Source: Candidatus Salinicoccus stercoripullorum (GTDB lineage: Bacteria; Bacillota; Bacilli; Staphylococcales; Salinicoccaceae). Taken from it: a DNA stretch of 64,000 bases. This document shows positions 55,736-64,000 of the stretch, piece after piece. Position numbers and translations under genes: made by a program. Below the pieces are notes generated by a model. It saw only the letters and a list, made by a program, of their open reading frames with translations. It was not told where the DNA came from and searched no databases. How positions within the stretch are numbered: position 1 is the stretch's first letter; the number at the start of each line of letters is the position of its first letter. The stretch is taken from positions 1-64,000 of the forward strand of contig DXHR01000003.1 of assembly GCA_019113295.1 (NCBI GenBank), in the 5' to 3' direction.

Positions 55736-57430
55736 TTATTTTTTGACTGCGCCTGTTTCCTGGTCGACCCTCATGATCATTGGGAGGATCATCGGTCTTC
55801 TGCGCGTCTTCCTGTACAGATGGTTGCTCAGTTCTTCGATTATGAGCTGCTTTACGTGATACCACTGTGCATCTTCCTTCGTGTTCAGAAGGTTGATCAC
55901 ATCACCTTTGATTTTCTTTTCGGCGCTGCGGATCAGACCGTAGGATTCCCTCATGTACACGAAACCGCGTGAGATGATGTCCGGTCCGCTGAGCAGTTCG
56001 CCGGTTTTGAAATCGATGGAGACGACAACGATTGCGAGCCCTTCCTCGGAAAGATCTTTTCTGTCGCGGAGCACGATATTGCCGATGTCCCCGATGCCGA
56101 TTCCATCCACGAATACCGTGCCGGCCTGGATGCGTCCTGAAAGTCTTGCGCTGTCTTTCTTCAGTGCAAGCACGTCGCCGATTTCCATGAGGAAGATATT
56201 ATCCGGATCCATGCCGGTGTTGACGGCAAGCTCCTTATGGAGATTGAGCATGCGGTACTCCCCGTGGATCGGCATGAAATACTTCGGCTTGATCAGTCTC
56301 AGCATGAGTTTCTGCTCTTCCTGGGAACCATGGCCCGAAGTATGGATGTTTGACAGTTTGCCGTGGATTACATCAGCGCCGGCTTTATACAGAGCGTTGA
56401 TCGTACGGTTGACGCTCAGAGTATTCCCCGGAATAGGGGAGGAACTGAAGACGACAGTATCGTCAGGGATGATGCTGATCTGGCGGTGAGTGCCGTTTGC
56501 GATCCTTGACAGGGCTGCCATCGGCTCACCCTGCGATCCGGTGCAGAGTATCATGACTTTGTGCTTTTCAATCTTATTGATCATCTTAGGTTCGATGAAT
56601 GTTTCCGGCGGTGCTTTGATATAGCCGAGCTCCGTACCGATGCGGATGTTGTTTTCCATGCTGCGCCCGAAAATGCAGATCTTACGGTCGAATTTTACGG
56701 CTGCATCGATTGCCTGCTGTACACGGTAGATATTCGAAGCAAACGTTGCGAAGATGATCCTTCCGGCACATTTCCTGAAAATGTCTTCCACATTCTGCCC
56801 GACAGCCTTTTCGCTGATTGTGAAGTTCGGTACTGTGGCGTTTGTGGAGTCGGAGAGCAGGCACAGGACGCCCTCTTCCCCGAGACGGGCCATTTTAGCA
56901 ATATTTGCGGGCGCGCCGACTGGTGTGAAGTCGAACTTGAAGTCGCCCGTATGGACGATATTGCCTTCCGGCGTCTTCACCACAACGCCGTATGCTTCAG
57001 GTATGGAATGGGTCGTGAGATAGAACTCAACGGACATGTGCCTGAATTTGAGCACCGTGTCTTCCTCTATGGGATTGAGTTCCGCTGTCCTGAGGAGATG
57101 GTGCTCCTCCAGTTTATTGCGGATGAGACCGAGTGCGAGCGGTCCGGAATATATCGGTACGTTGATTTCCTTGAGGAGGAATGGTATGCCGCCGATATGA
57201 TCTTCATGACCGTGCGTGATGATCAATGCACTGATGCGCTCCTGGTTCTCTTTCAGATAAGTGTAGTCCGGAATGACGTAGTCGATGCCGAGCTGTTCAT
57301 CATCCGGGAATTTGATCCCCGCATCGATGACGATGATCTCATCCTTATATTCAATGCAGTATGTGTTCTTGCCGATTTCCCCGAGTCCCCCGAGGGCGAA
57401 TACACCTACTTCACCTTTTTCAAGATTCAT
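55736..57430 (-). CDS. rnjA: Ribonuclease J1
   Basis: 564 residues. Metallo-beta-lactamase motif H73-G-H75-E-D77-H78, then [11 protein letters not shown], beta-CASP segment ([11 protein letters not shown]-like: [14 protein letters not shown]) and [11 protein letters not shown]. Main 5'-to-3' exonuclease/endonuclease of Firmicute mRNA decay. Its ATG overlaps the rpoY stop by one base. Confidence 0.96.
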   Translation of the reverse strand: MNLEKGEVGVFALGGLGEIGKNTYCIEYKDEIIVIDAGIKFPDDEQLGIDYVIPDYTYLKENQERISALIITHGHEDHIGGIPFLLKEINVPIYSGPLALGLIRNKLEEHHLLRTAELNPIEEDTVLKFRHMSVEFYLTTHSIPEAYGVVVKTPEGNIVHTGDFKFDFTPVGAPANIAKMARLGEEGVLCLLSDSTNATVPNFTISEKAVGQNVEDIFRKCAGRIIFATFASNIYRVQQAIDAAVKFDRKICIFGRSMENNIRIGTELGYIKAPPETFIEPKMINKIEKHKVMILCTGSQGEPMAALSRIANGTHRQISIIPDDTVVFSSSPIPGNTLSVNRTINALYKAGADVIHGKLSNIHTSGHGSQEEQKLMLRLIKPKYFMPIHGEYRMLNLHKELAVNTGMDPDNIFLMEIGDVLALKKDSARLSGRIQAGTVFVDGIGIGDIGNIVLRDRKDLSEEGLAIVVVSIDFKTGELLSGPDIISRGFVYMRESYGLIRSAEKKIKGDVINLLNTKEDAQWYHVKQLIIEELSNHLYRKTRRRPMILPMIMRVDQETGAVKK

Positions 57431-57645
57431 CAGACATTCTCCACTTTGAAGTCAGCATTGTTTTCACGTTCGTATGCCAGGTGACCGGGACTCAGTTCCT
57501 GTACAAATTCAATGTTGTAGCCGCTGTCCTTCAGCGACTGTCTGACTTCTGTTTCGGACGCCGCTTCAAAGTAGCGGGTCGTTGTATCCTCGCGGATGAT
57601 TCTGTTATCCAGTGATTCCTGGAAAAATACTTTAAAAACTGCCAT
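57430..57645 (-). CDS. rpoY: RNA polymerase epsilon subunit
   Basis: 71 residues: [19 protein letters not shown], a C-terminal [16 protein letters not shown]. This small fold binds the polymerase near the secondary channel. Its coupling to rnjA is conserved in Firmicutes. AAGGAG 10 nt upstream. Confidence 0.95.
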   Translation of the reverse strand: MAVFKVFFQESLDNRIIREDTTTRYFEAASETEVRQSLKDSGYNIEFVQELSPGHLAYERENNADFKVENV

Positions 57646-57711
57646 TTGTTATTAGCTCCTTTATATATCTGTATTGTTCTTTTTAAAATGACGGGTCTAA
57701 TTCCCGCAATA

Positions 57712-57738
57712 AAAAAATGTGTGCTGCTTTGGACAGCA
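57712..57738 (-). terminator. Terminator after the 32-residue peptide gene
   Basis: On the minus strand GTGCTG / CAGCAC around a 7-nt loop is followed by ACATTTTTTT. Confidence 0.65.
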
Positions 57739-57751
57739 CAAGGGAGAGGAC

Positions 57752-57850
57752 TCATTTGTCCCTCTTCATATATTCGTTGTTCAATAACCCTTTTCTACCG
57801 AGAATGCGTCTAAGTTTCTGCTTCAGCTTCTTCCGTAAACGTCTAAGCAT
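57752..57850 (-). CDS. Basic 32-residue peptide (hypothetical)
   Basis: ATG at 57850 with GAGGGATG 8-9 nt upstream encodes MLRRLRKKLKQKLRRILGRK followed by GLLNNEYMKRDK. Half of the first 20 residues are Arg or Lys, giving an amphipathic cationic helix. A terminator follows 14 bp after the stop. The complete expression signals argue for a real gene. It might bind RNA or a ribosome, or be membrane-active; I do not recognise it. Confidence 0.5.
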   Translation of the reverse strand: MLRRLRKKLKQKLRRILGRKGLLNNEYMKRDK

Positions 57851-57945
57851 ACAGACCACATCCCTCATTCAGCTTAAGTTTATTTTACATTATAGACGTA
57901 TGACATGCAAAGACTTTATAATAGAGGAAAGTGGAGGGATGGAAT

Positions 57946-58209
57946 ATGAAAGAAAAGCGTATCCTCGAGACAATCCTTTTGGAGCGGGAAAGGCAGGACC
58001 GCAGCATGGTCAGGCTCGAATTCAATGTGCACCCCGATGTCATCGTCATGAATTTCATCTATGAAGACCCGGCGGATGATGGGGATGTACATAAGCAACG
58101 ACATAACCATGATCCGGAACTGCTTGATGAAGAGACGTTCGAAATACTCAAAAAAGAATTGTATGAACGGAATATACCATTCGAACAAAGACGCGACGAG
58201 TTCATGTGA
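57946..58209 (+). CDS. Small conserved-looking protein (hypothetical)
   Basis: 87 residues from the ATG at 57946, 9 nt after GGAGG. Soluble, acidic: MVRLEFNVHPDVIVMNFIYE, then a His-rich loop and ELLDEETFEILKKELYERNI. No family recognised. It lies between rnjA/rpoY and def, convergent with def, and its end forms part of a terminator. Confidence 0.65.
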   Translation: MKEKRILETILLERERQDRSMVRLEFNVHPDVIVMNFIYEDPADDGDVHKQRHNHDPELLDEETFEILKKELYERNIPFEQRRDEFM

Positions 58210-58230
58210 ACCCGCCGCGTCTTTTTTTTC
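58190..58230 (+). terminator. Terminator overlapping the end of the 87-residue gene
   Basis: AAAGACGCG and CGCGTCTTT pair around the stop codon region, followed by TTTTT. Confidence 0.65.
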
Positions 58231-58240
58231 ATCAGGTAAT

Positions 58241-58795
58241 TCAGAATTCAACCGGCCGTGCGCCGATTTTGGGCTCCATCGGCATATCTTCATCGATCCT
58301 GTCATAGAACATGATGCCGTCAAGGTGATCGAGTTCGTGCTGGAGCACAACTGCCAGGTGTCCTTTTGCCTTGATTTCAACCGGCTTGCCCTCTGTGTCG
58401 AGCGCCTTGATCTTAATACGCTGATAGCGGTGTACCAGACCGGCGACATCCTCATCCACACTCAGGCATCCTTCGCCGCCCGGAAGATAGGTTTCTGTCA
58501 CGGAATGGCTTTTCACTTTCGGATTGATCAGCATATAGTCGTGTTCAGCCGCGCCTTCCTCATCTTCCATATAGACTGCAAGCATCCTTTTGTCCAGACC
58601 GATCTGAGGTGCAGCCAGGCCGACGCCCGGTCTGAGGCCGTATTTTTCGGCAGTCTCTTCATTTTGGGAGTTTACCAGGTATTCCCTCATTTCTTTGAGC
58701 TGGCTTACAGTTTCATCATCTATCTCTTCTATTTCCGCCACTTTCTTCCGGAGAATCGGATCCGGGTCGCGGACGATATCTTTTGTTGTGAGCAT
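58241..58795 (-). CDS. def: Peptide deformylase
   Basis: 184 residues, type II (Gram-positive) length. Motif 1 GVGLAAPQIG (Gln65), motif 2 EGCLSV (metal Cys110), motif 3 QHELDHLDG (metal His153 and His157, catalytic Glu154). Removes formyl from nascent N-termini. Confidence 0.96.
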   Translation of the reverse strand: MLTTKDIVRDPDPILRKKVAEIEEIDDETVSQLKEMREYLVNSQNEETAEKYGLRPGVGLAAPQIGLDKRMLAVYMEDEEGAAEHDYMLINPKVKSHSVTETYLPGGEGCLSVDEDVAGLVHRYQRIKIKALDTEGKPVEIKAKGHLAVVLQHELDHLDGIMFYDRIDEDMPMEPKIGARPVEF

Positions 58796-58908
58796 TCTTA
58801 ACCCTCCTGTTTCATAAATACCCTCATTTATTATACTATAATATACGAGGGATTGTGATATTCACAAATTATTAATATTCAATCCAATTAATCTTGGGAG
58901 GTCGAAGT

Positions 58909-59535
58909 ATGCGGAAAATGATAGCAGGGCTGGGACTGGCGGTATTGTTTGTTGCCGGTTGTTCTTCTGACGAAGATGAACTTCTGGATTTCTATAATGC
59001 GTTTCAAGAGACGGTTGAGGTGGAAAAGGAGATTGAGACAGTTTCCGAGGAGTTCAATTCCCTGGAGAATGAAAAAGGGGAGCTTCAGGAATCACTTCAG
59101 GATGCATCAGAGGAGGAACTGCCCGAGATCAGCTCAGAGCTCGTGGAAAACACCGACGCGCGCATCGATCAGTTGGATGCTGAAGCCGGCGTAATGGGAG
59201 AGAGCAGAAGCAGTATGGAAACGTCCACTCAATATATAGAAGAGATTTCCAATGAAACCAACAGGGACAAAGCGGAATCACTTGTGGAAGTGATGGACGC
59301 AAGGTACCAGACTCACGGCGATATGATCGAAAGTTACAAGTCTGTCCTGGAAAGCGAGAAGGAAGTTTTTGAATATCTCGGAGAGGAGGACGTGTCACAG
59401 GATGAAGTGGATGAACGTCTGAACAGCCTGAACGGGCAATATGAGAAAGTGGAAGAGACAAGTGCCGCATTCAGTGAAGAGACCGGGAAAGTAAACGAGT
59501 TGAAAAAAGAGATTGAAGATTTGATTGAAGGATGA
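58909..59535 (+). CDS. YkyA-family lipoprotein (putative cell-wall-binding)
   Basis: 208 residues from the ATG at 58909 (GGGAGG 7 nt upstream). Signal MRKMIAGLGLAVLFVAGC with lipobox VAGC, then a highly acidic, coiled-coil-prone body (ETVSEEFNSLENEKGELQES). The position just upstream of pdhA is the same as ykyA in Bacillus. Function unknown. Confidence 0.82.
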   Translation: MRKMIAGLGLAVLFVAGCSSDEDELLDFYNAFQETVEVEKEIETVSEEFNSLENEKGELQESLQDASEEELPEISSELVENTDARIDQLDAEAGVMGESRSSMETSTQYIEEISNETNRDKAESLVEVMDARYQTHGDMIESYKSVLESEKEVFEYLGEEDVSQDEVDERLNSLNGQYEKVEETSAAFSEETGKVNELKKEIEDLIEG

Positions 59536-59540
59536 TCAAT

Positions 59541-59662
59541 GAAAGCGCTGTATTATATAACAGTTTTTTCTGTTGTGATACAGAGAACCCTTTTAAATCA
59601 GCGTTTCAAAGCTTCTGTTATAGTGGCGTTTGTTTTACTAATGTAACAGCATATGATAGAAT
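59541..59662 (+). promoter_or_regulatory. pdhA upstream region: hairpin and promoter
   Basis: A hairpin pairs CTGTAT (59548-59553) with ATACAG (59578-59583) and AACAG with CTGTT around TTTTTT, probably ending ykyA. A promoter follows: -35 TTTACT (59634-59639), 17 bp, -10 TAGAAT (59657-59662). Confidence 0.55.
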
Positions 59663-59677
59663 ATGATTAATCAATGA

Positions 59678-60811
<1,134 letters not shown>

Positions 60812-60814
60812 TCA

Positions 60815-61792
60815 ATGGCACAGATGACAATGATTCAGGCAATCACTGATGCGATGGCCACTGAATTGAAAAATGACGAGAATGTTCTCGTCTTCGGTGA
60901 AGACGTCGGTGTAAACGGTGGTGTATTCCGTGCTACTGAAGGCCTTCAGAAAGAATTCGGGGAAGAGCGCGTATTCGATACACCGCTCGCAGAAAGCGGA
61001 CTGACTTCCCTGGGACTCGGACTTACGCTGGAAGGCTACCGTCCGGTTGTCGAAATCCAGTTCTTCGGTTTCCTTTTCGAGGCGATGGACGGCGTAGCCG
61101 GTCAGATTGCCCGTCACAGAGCGCGTTCCGGCGCGTCCAAAGAAACGCCTGTAGTAATCCGTGCACCATTCGGCGGCGGGGTCCACACACCTGAACTGCA
61201 TGCTGACTCGCTGGAAGGCCTCATGGCCCAGACGCCGGGTCTTAAAGTGGTCATCCCTTCAAACCCGGCGGATGCGAAAGGACTTCTGATTGAAGCAATC
61301 CGCTCCAACGATCCGGTTGTATTCCTTGAACACATGAAGCTCTACCGTTCATTCCGTGAAGATGTACCGGATGAAGAGTATACAGTGGAAATCGGCAAGG
61401 CGAACGTCAAGCAGGAAGGCGATGACATCACACTGATTGCATACGGCGCTATGGTCCAGGAAGCAATGAAGGCAGCCGAAGCCCTTGCAGAAGAAGATAT
61501 CTCAGCTGAAGTCATCGACCTCAGGACTGTATCACCGGTTGATTATGAAACACTGGTCAAATCCGTTGAAAAGACGAACCGTGCGGTTGTCATCCAGGAA
61601 GCTCAGCGCCAGGCGGGAGTTGCTGCGAATGTAGCATCCGAACTTTCAGAACGCGCTATACTGAGCCTGGAAGCACCGGTCATGCGTGTCACAGCACCTG
61701 ATACCGTCTATCCGTTCACACAGGCAGAGAGTATCTGGCTTCCGAACAAGGACGATATCATAGAGCGTGCTAAACAGGTAATGGATTTTTAA
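60815..61792 (+). CDS. pdhB: Pyruvate dehydrogenase E1 component, beta subunit
   Basis: 325 residues, 3 nt after pdh[35 protein letters not shown], and [20 protein letters not shown] are standard. Completes the E1 active site with PdhA. Confidence 0.97.
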   Translation: MAQMTMIQAITDAMATELKNDENVLVFGEDVGVNGGVFRATEGLQKEFGEERVFDTPLAESGLTSLGLGLTLEGYRPVVEIQFFGFLFEAMDGVAGQIARHRARSGASKETPVVIRAPFGGGVHTPELHADSLEGLMAQTPGLKVVIPSNPADAKGLLIEAIRSNDPVVFLEHMKLYRSFREDVPDEEYTVEIGKANVKQEGDDITLIAYGAMVQEAMKAAEALAEEDISAEVIDLRTVSPVDYETLVKSVEKTNRAVVIQEAQRQAGVAANVASELSERAILSLEAPVMRVTAPDTVYPFTQAESIWLPNKDDIIERAKQVMDF

Positions 61793-61816
61793 TCACTACT
61801 AAAGGAGGAAGTTACT

Positions 61817-63124
61817 GTGGCATTTGAATTTAAACTGCCTGATATCGGTGAAGGTATCCACGAAGGTGAAATCGTAAAATGGTTCATCTCAGAAGGCGAA
61901 GAAATCAAAGAAGACGATGTGCTTGCAGAAGTACAGAACGATAAAGCTGTTGTTGAAATCCCTTCACCGGTTGACGGTACAGTCAAGAAGCTTCATGTTG
62001 AAGAAGGTACTGTTACGACTGTCGGTGAAACAATTGTGACAATCGATGACGGTTCTGAAGACAGCGGTGACGAAGGATCATCCGACGACAAGTCAGAAGA
62101 GAAAAAAGAAGATTCCCGTAAAGAAGAAAAATCCGGCTCTGAAGAAGAGAAGAAAGAGGAAACTTCAGAAGATAAGGAATCTGCCAAAAAAGAAACTTCA
62201 GGAGAGCGCGTCATAGCGATGCCTTCCGTACGCAAGTTTGCCCGCGACAACGATATTGATATCAGCGAAGTATCCGGCAGCGGCAAAAACGGCCGTGTGC
62301 TGAAAGAGGATGTTGAAGCATTCAGGGATGGTGAACAGTCTCCTGAATCTGCAGAAACTGAAAAGGCTGCCCAGGAAGAACCTGCTTCCAAAGAGACCAA
62401 ACAGGCAGCACCTGAAGGTCAGTATCCGGAAACGCGTGAGAAGATGAGCGGCATGAGAAAAGCGATTGCCAAAGCAATGGTCAACTCCAAGCAGACATCC
62501 CCTCACGTTACACATCTGGACGAAGTGGAAGTTGAAGCGCTCTGGAACCACAGGAAGAAGTTCAAGGATGTGGCAGCTGAACAGGGTGTCAAACTGACAT
62601 TCCTTCCGTATGTGGTAAAAGCGCTCGTATCCATGCTCAAGAAGTTCCCTGAGATGAATACTTCAATCGATAATGAAACATTTGAAGTAATCCAGAAACA
62701 TTATTATAATGTTGGTATTGCTGCCGATACGGAAAGAGGTCTTGTTGTACCTGTAGTCAAAGATGCAGACAAAAAATCAATGTTCGAGATTTCTGATGAA
62801 ATCAACCAGCTTGCCGGCAAAGCACGTGACGGCAAATTGAGCGGTGAGGAAATGAAAGGCGGGTCCATGACGATTTCCAATCTTGGATCAGCAGGAGGAC
62901 AATGGTTCACACCAGTTATCAACCAGCCTGAAGTTGCAATTCTCGGGATCGGCCGTATTGAACAGAAACCTATGGTGGTAGATGGTGAAATTGTTGCCAA
63001 ACCGGTACTTGCACTTTCTATGAGCTACGACCACAGACAGATTGACGGTATGACAGCACAGAATGCATTGAACCATGTTAAGCGTCTGCTTAACAATCCG
63101 GAATTATTACTGATGGAGGGATAA
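61817..63124 (+). CDS. pdhC: Dihydrolipoyl acetyltransferase (E2) of pyruvate dehydrogenase
   Basis: 435 residues, GTG start with AAAGGAGG 7-8 nt upstream. One lipoyl domain (Lys43 in VQNDKAVVE), a long Glu/Lys/Ser linker (about 78-130), the E1/E3-binding domain ([20 protein letters not shown]), a second linker, and the catalytic core ending [12 protein letters not shown] with the active His. The Glu-Lys linker replaces the Ala-Pro linker of many species. Confidence 0.96.
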   Translation: MAFEFKLPDIGEGIHEGEIVKWFISEGEEIKEDDVLAEVQNDKAVVEIPSPVDGTVKKLHVEEGTVTTVGETIVTIDDGSEDSGDEGSSDDKSEEKKEDSRKEEKSGSEEEKKEETSEDKESAKKETSGERVIAMPSVRKFARDNDIDISEVSGSGKNGRVLKEDVEAFRDGEQSPESAETEKAAQEEPASKETKQAAPEGQYPETREKMSGMRKAIAKAMVNSKQTSPHVTHLDEVEVEALWNHRKKFKDVAAEQGVKLTFLPYVVKALVSMLKKFPEMNTSIDNETFEVIQKHYYNVGIAADTERGLVVPVVKDADKKSMFEISDEINQLAGKARDGKLSGEEMKGGSMTISNLGSAGGQWFTPVINQPEVAILGIGRIEQKPMVVDGEIVAKPVLALSMSYDHRQIDGMTAQNALNHVKRLLNNPELLLMEG

Positions 63125-63130
63125 GAGCAT

Positions 63131-64000
63131 ATGGTAGTTGGAGATTTTCCTATTGAAACTGATACTGTAGTAGTTGGCGCCGGTCCGGGCGGGTATGTTG
63201 CAGCAATCCGTGCTGCACAGCTTGGCCAGAAAGTGACGATTGTCGAGAAAGGTGATCTTGGCGGTGTATGTCTGAACGTCGGATGTATTCCTTCCAAAGC
63301 ATTGATTTCTTCCTCGCACCGTTTCCATCAGGCTCAGCACTCTGAAGACATGGGTGTTGTGACTGAAGGCGTCAAACTGGACTTTTCAAAAGTGCAGTCA
63401 TTCAAAGACAGCGTAGTGAAGAAGCTCGTTGGCGGTGTTGAAGGACTGCTCAAAGGCAACAAAGTGGAAATCGTAAAAGGCGAAGCGTATTTCGTCGACT
63501 CTAACAAGATGAAAGTCATGGATGAAAAACAGTCCCAGACTTATGAATACAAAAATGCAATTATCGCTACGGGTTCACGCCCGATTGAAATCCCGGGCTT
63601 CAAATTCGGCAAGCGTGTCCTGGATTCCACAGGGGCGCTCGCTCTTGAAGAAAAACCTGAAAAACTTGTCGTAATCGGCGGCGGCTACATCGGCTCAGAG
63701 CTCGGTACAGCCTATGCAAACTTCGGCACTGAAGTGACAATACTTGAAGGTACTAAAGACATCCTCGGCGGATTCGAAAAACAGATGACCCAGGTGGTCA
63801 AAAAGAATCTCAAGAAAAAAGGCGTTACAATCGAAACCGAAGCGATGGCACAATCTGCTGAAGAAACAGACAGTGGCGTCAAAGTCACTTATGAAGTCAA
63901 AGGCGAAACGAAAGAACTCGAAGCGGACTATGTACTCGTCACTGTCGGACGACGTCCGAATACAGACGAACTCGGTCTTGAAGAGCTCGGCATCAAGATG
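63131..64000 (+). CDS. pdhD: Dihydrolipoyl dehydrogenase (E3), partial
   Basis: 290 residues visible before the right edge. FAD loop [20 protein letters not shown], redox disulfide CLNVGC, NAD loop [13 protein letters not shown], and [15 protein letters not shown]. Reoxidises lipoamide of E2. The C-terminal interface domain lies outside the window. Confidence 0.96.
   Translation, partial: MVVGDFPIETDTVVVGAGPGGYVAAIRAAQLGQKVTIVEKGDLGGVCLNVGCIPSKALISSSHRFHQAQHSEDMGVVTEGVKLDFSKVQSFKDSVVKKLVGGVEGLLKGNKVEIVKGEAYFVDSNKMKVMDEKQSQTYEYKNAIIATGSRPIEIPGFKFGKRVLDSTGALALEEKPEKLVVIGGGYIGSELGTAYANFGTEVTILEGTKDILGGFEKQMTQVVKKNLKKKGVTIETEAMAQSAEETDSGVKVTYEVKGETKELEADYVLVTVGRRPNTDELGLEELGIKM

Noticed and set aside
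56561-57484. 307-codon plus-strand frame opposite rnjA
   Set aside because: RNase J1 on the other strand is unmistakable, and the frame has no ribosome-binding site or known domain.
57717-58064. 115-codon plus-strand frame before the 87-residue gene
   Set aside because: It crosses the terminator and the opposing 32-residue gene and lacks translation signals; the gene at 57946 in another frame has a good one.

Overview
The window reads as a chromosomal segment of a low-to-mid GC Firmicute of the Staphylococcaceae. The right two thirds follow the gene order known from Staphylococcus: purEKCSQLFMNHD, a membrane protein in the auxA position, an rRNA methyltransferase, ptsHI, a UMF1-type permease, cydAB, a TrkA-type K+ regulator, rnjA-rpoY, def, a YkyA lipoprotein and pdhABCD. 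Base composition looks near 50% GC by eye, well above Staphylococcus proper, so a halotolerant relative such as Salinicoccus is my inference. I saw no rRNA, tRNA, IS element, prophage or CRISPR array.

Left part (1-31.8 kb): a metabolic and stress patchwork of short transcription units, most closed by clear hairpin terminators. It holds a truncated BglG/Mga-type PTS regulator; a four-gene minus-strand operon pairing two M20 amidohydrolases with two membrane proteins; a HAD phosphatase; an aldo-keto reductase; SelO; a PPOX flavoprotein; an RCK-containing SLC13 permease; luciferase-like flavin enzymes with an FMN reductase; a formamidase; a second SLC13 symporter; an outward-facing beta-propeller lipoprotein; an amino-acid permease; a run of very small hydrophilic proteins; a PfpI-family protein; a divergent nsrR/hmp nitric-oxide module with a visible NsrR-like box; an HssRS-like two-component system followed by a small His-rich membrane protein; a Ca2+/Na+ antiporter; and a NERD-domain protein followed by six tandem 41-bp hairpin repeats.

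Centre (31.8-44.3 kb): folD and the complete IMP operon (purE, K, C, S, Q, L, F, M, N, H, D) diverge from one intergenic region carrying several CGAAC/GTTCG motifs of the PurR-box type. Most pur genes overlap or nearly touch, which implies strong translational coupling.

Right part (44.3-64 kb): an AuxA-like membrane protein, formimidoylglutamase, an RlmI-like methyltransferase, a DUF697 protein, the general PTS enzymes (HPr, EI), a UMF1 permease, cytochrome bd oxidase behind a near-consensus Rex box, a K+ channel regulator, RNase J1 with RNA polymerase epsilon, a 32-residue basic peptide, peptide deformylase, a YkyA lipoprotein and the pyruvate dehydrogenase operon, whose E3 gene runs off the right edge. 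Carbon flux (PTS to pyruvate dehydrogenase), redox (Rex/cyd) and NO defence (NsrR/Hmp) are thus all represented.

The least explained items are the 41-bp hairpin array beside the NERD gene, a ~167-nt multi-stem element at 21.5 kb, the M20/DUF5058 operon, and several genes below about 70 codons.
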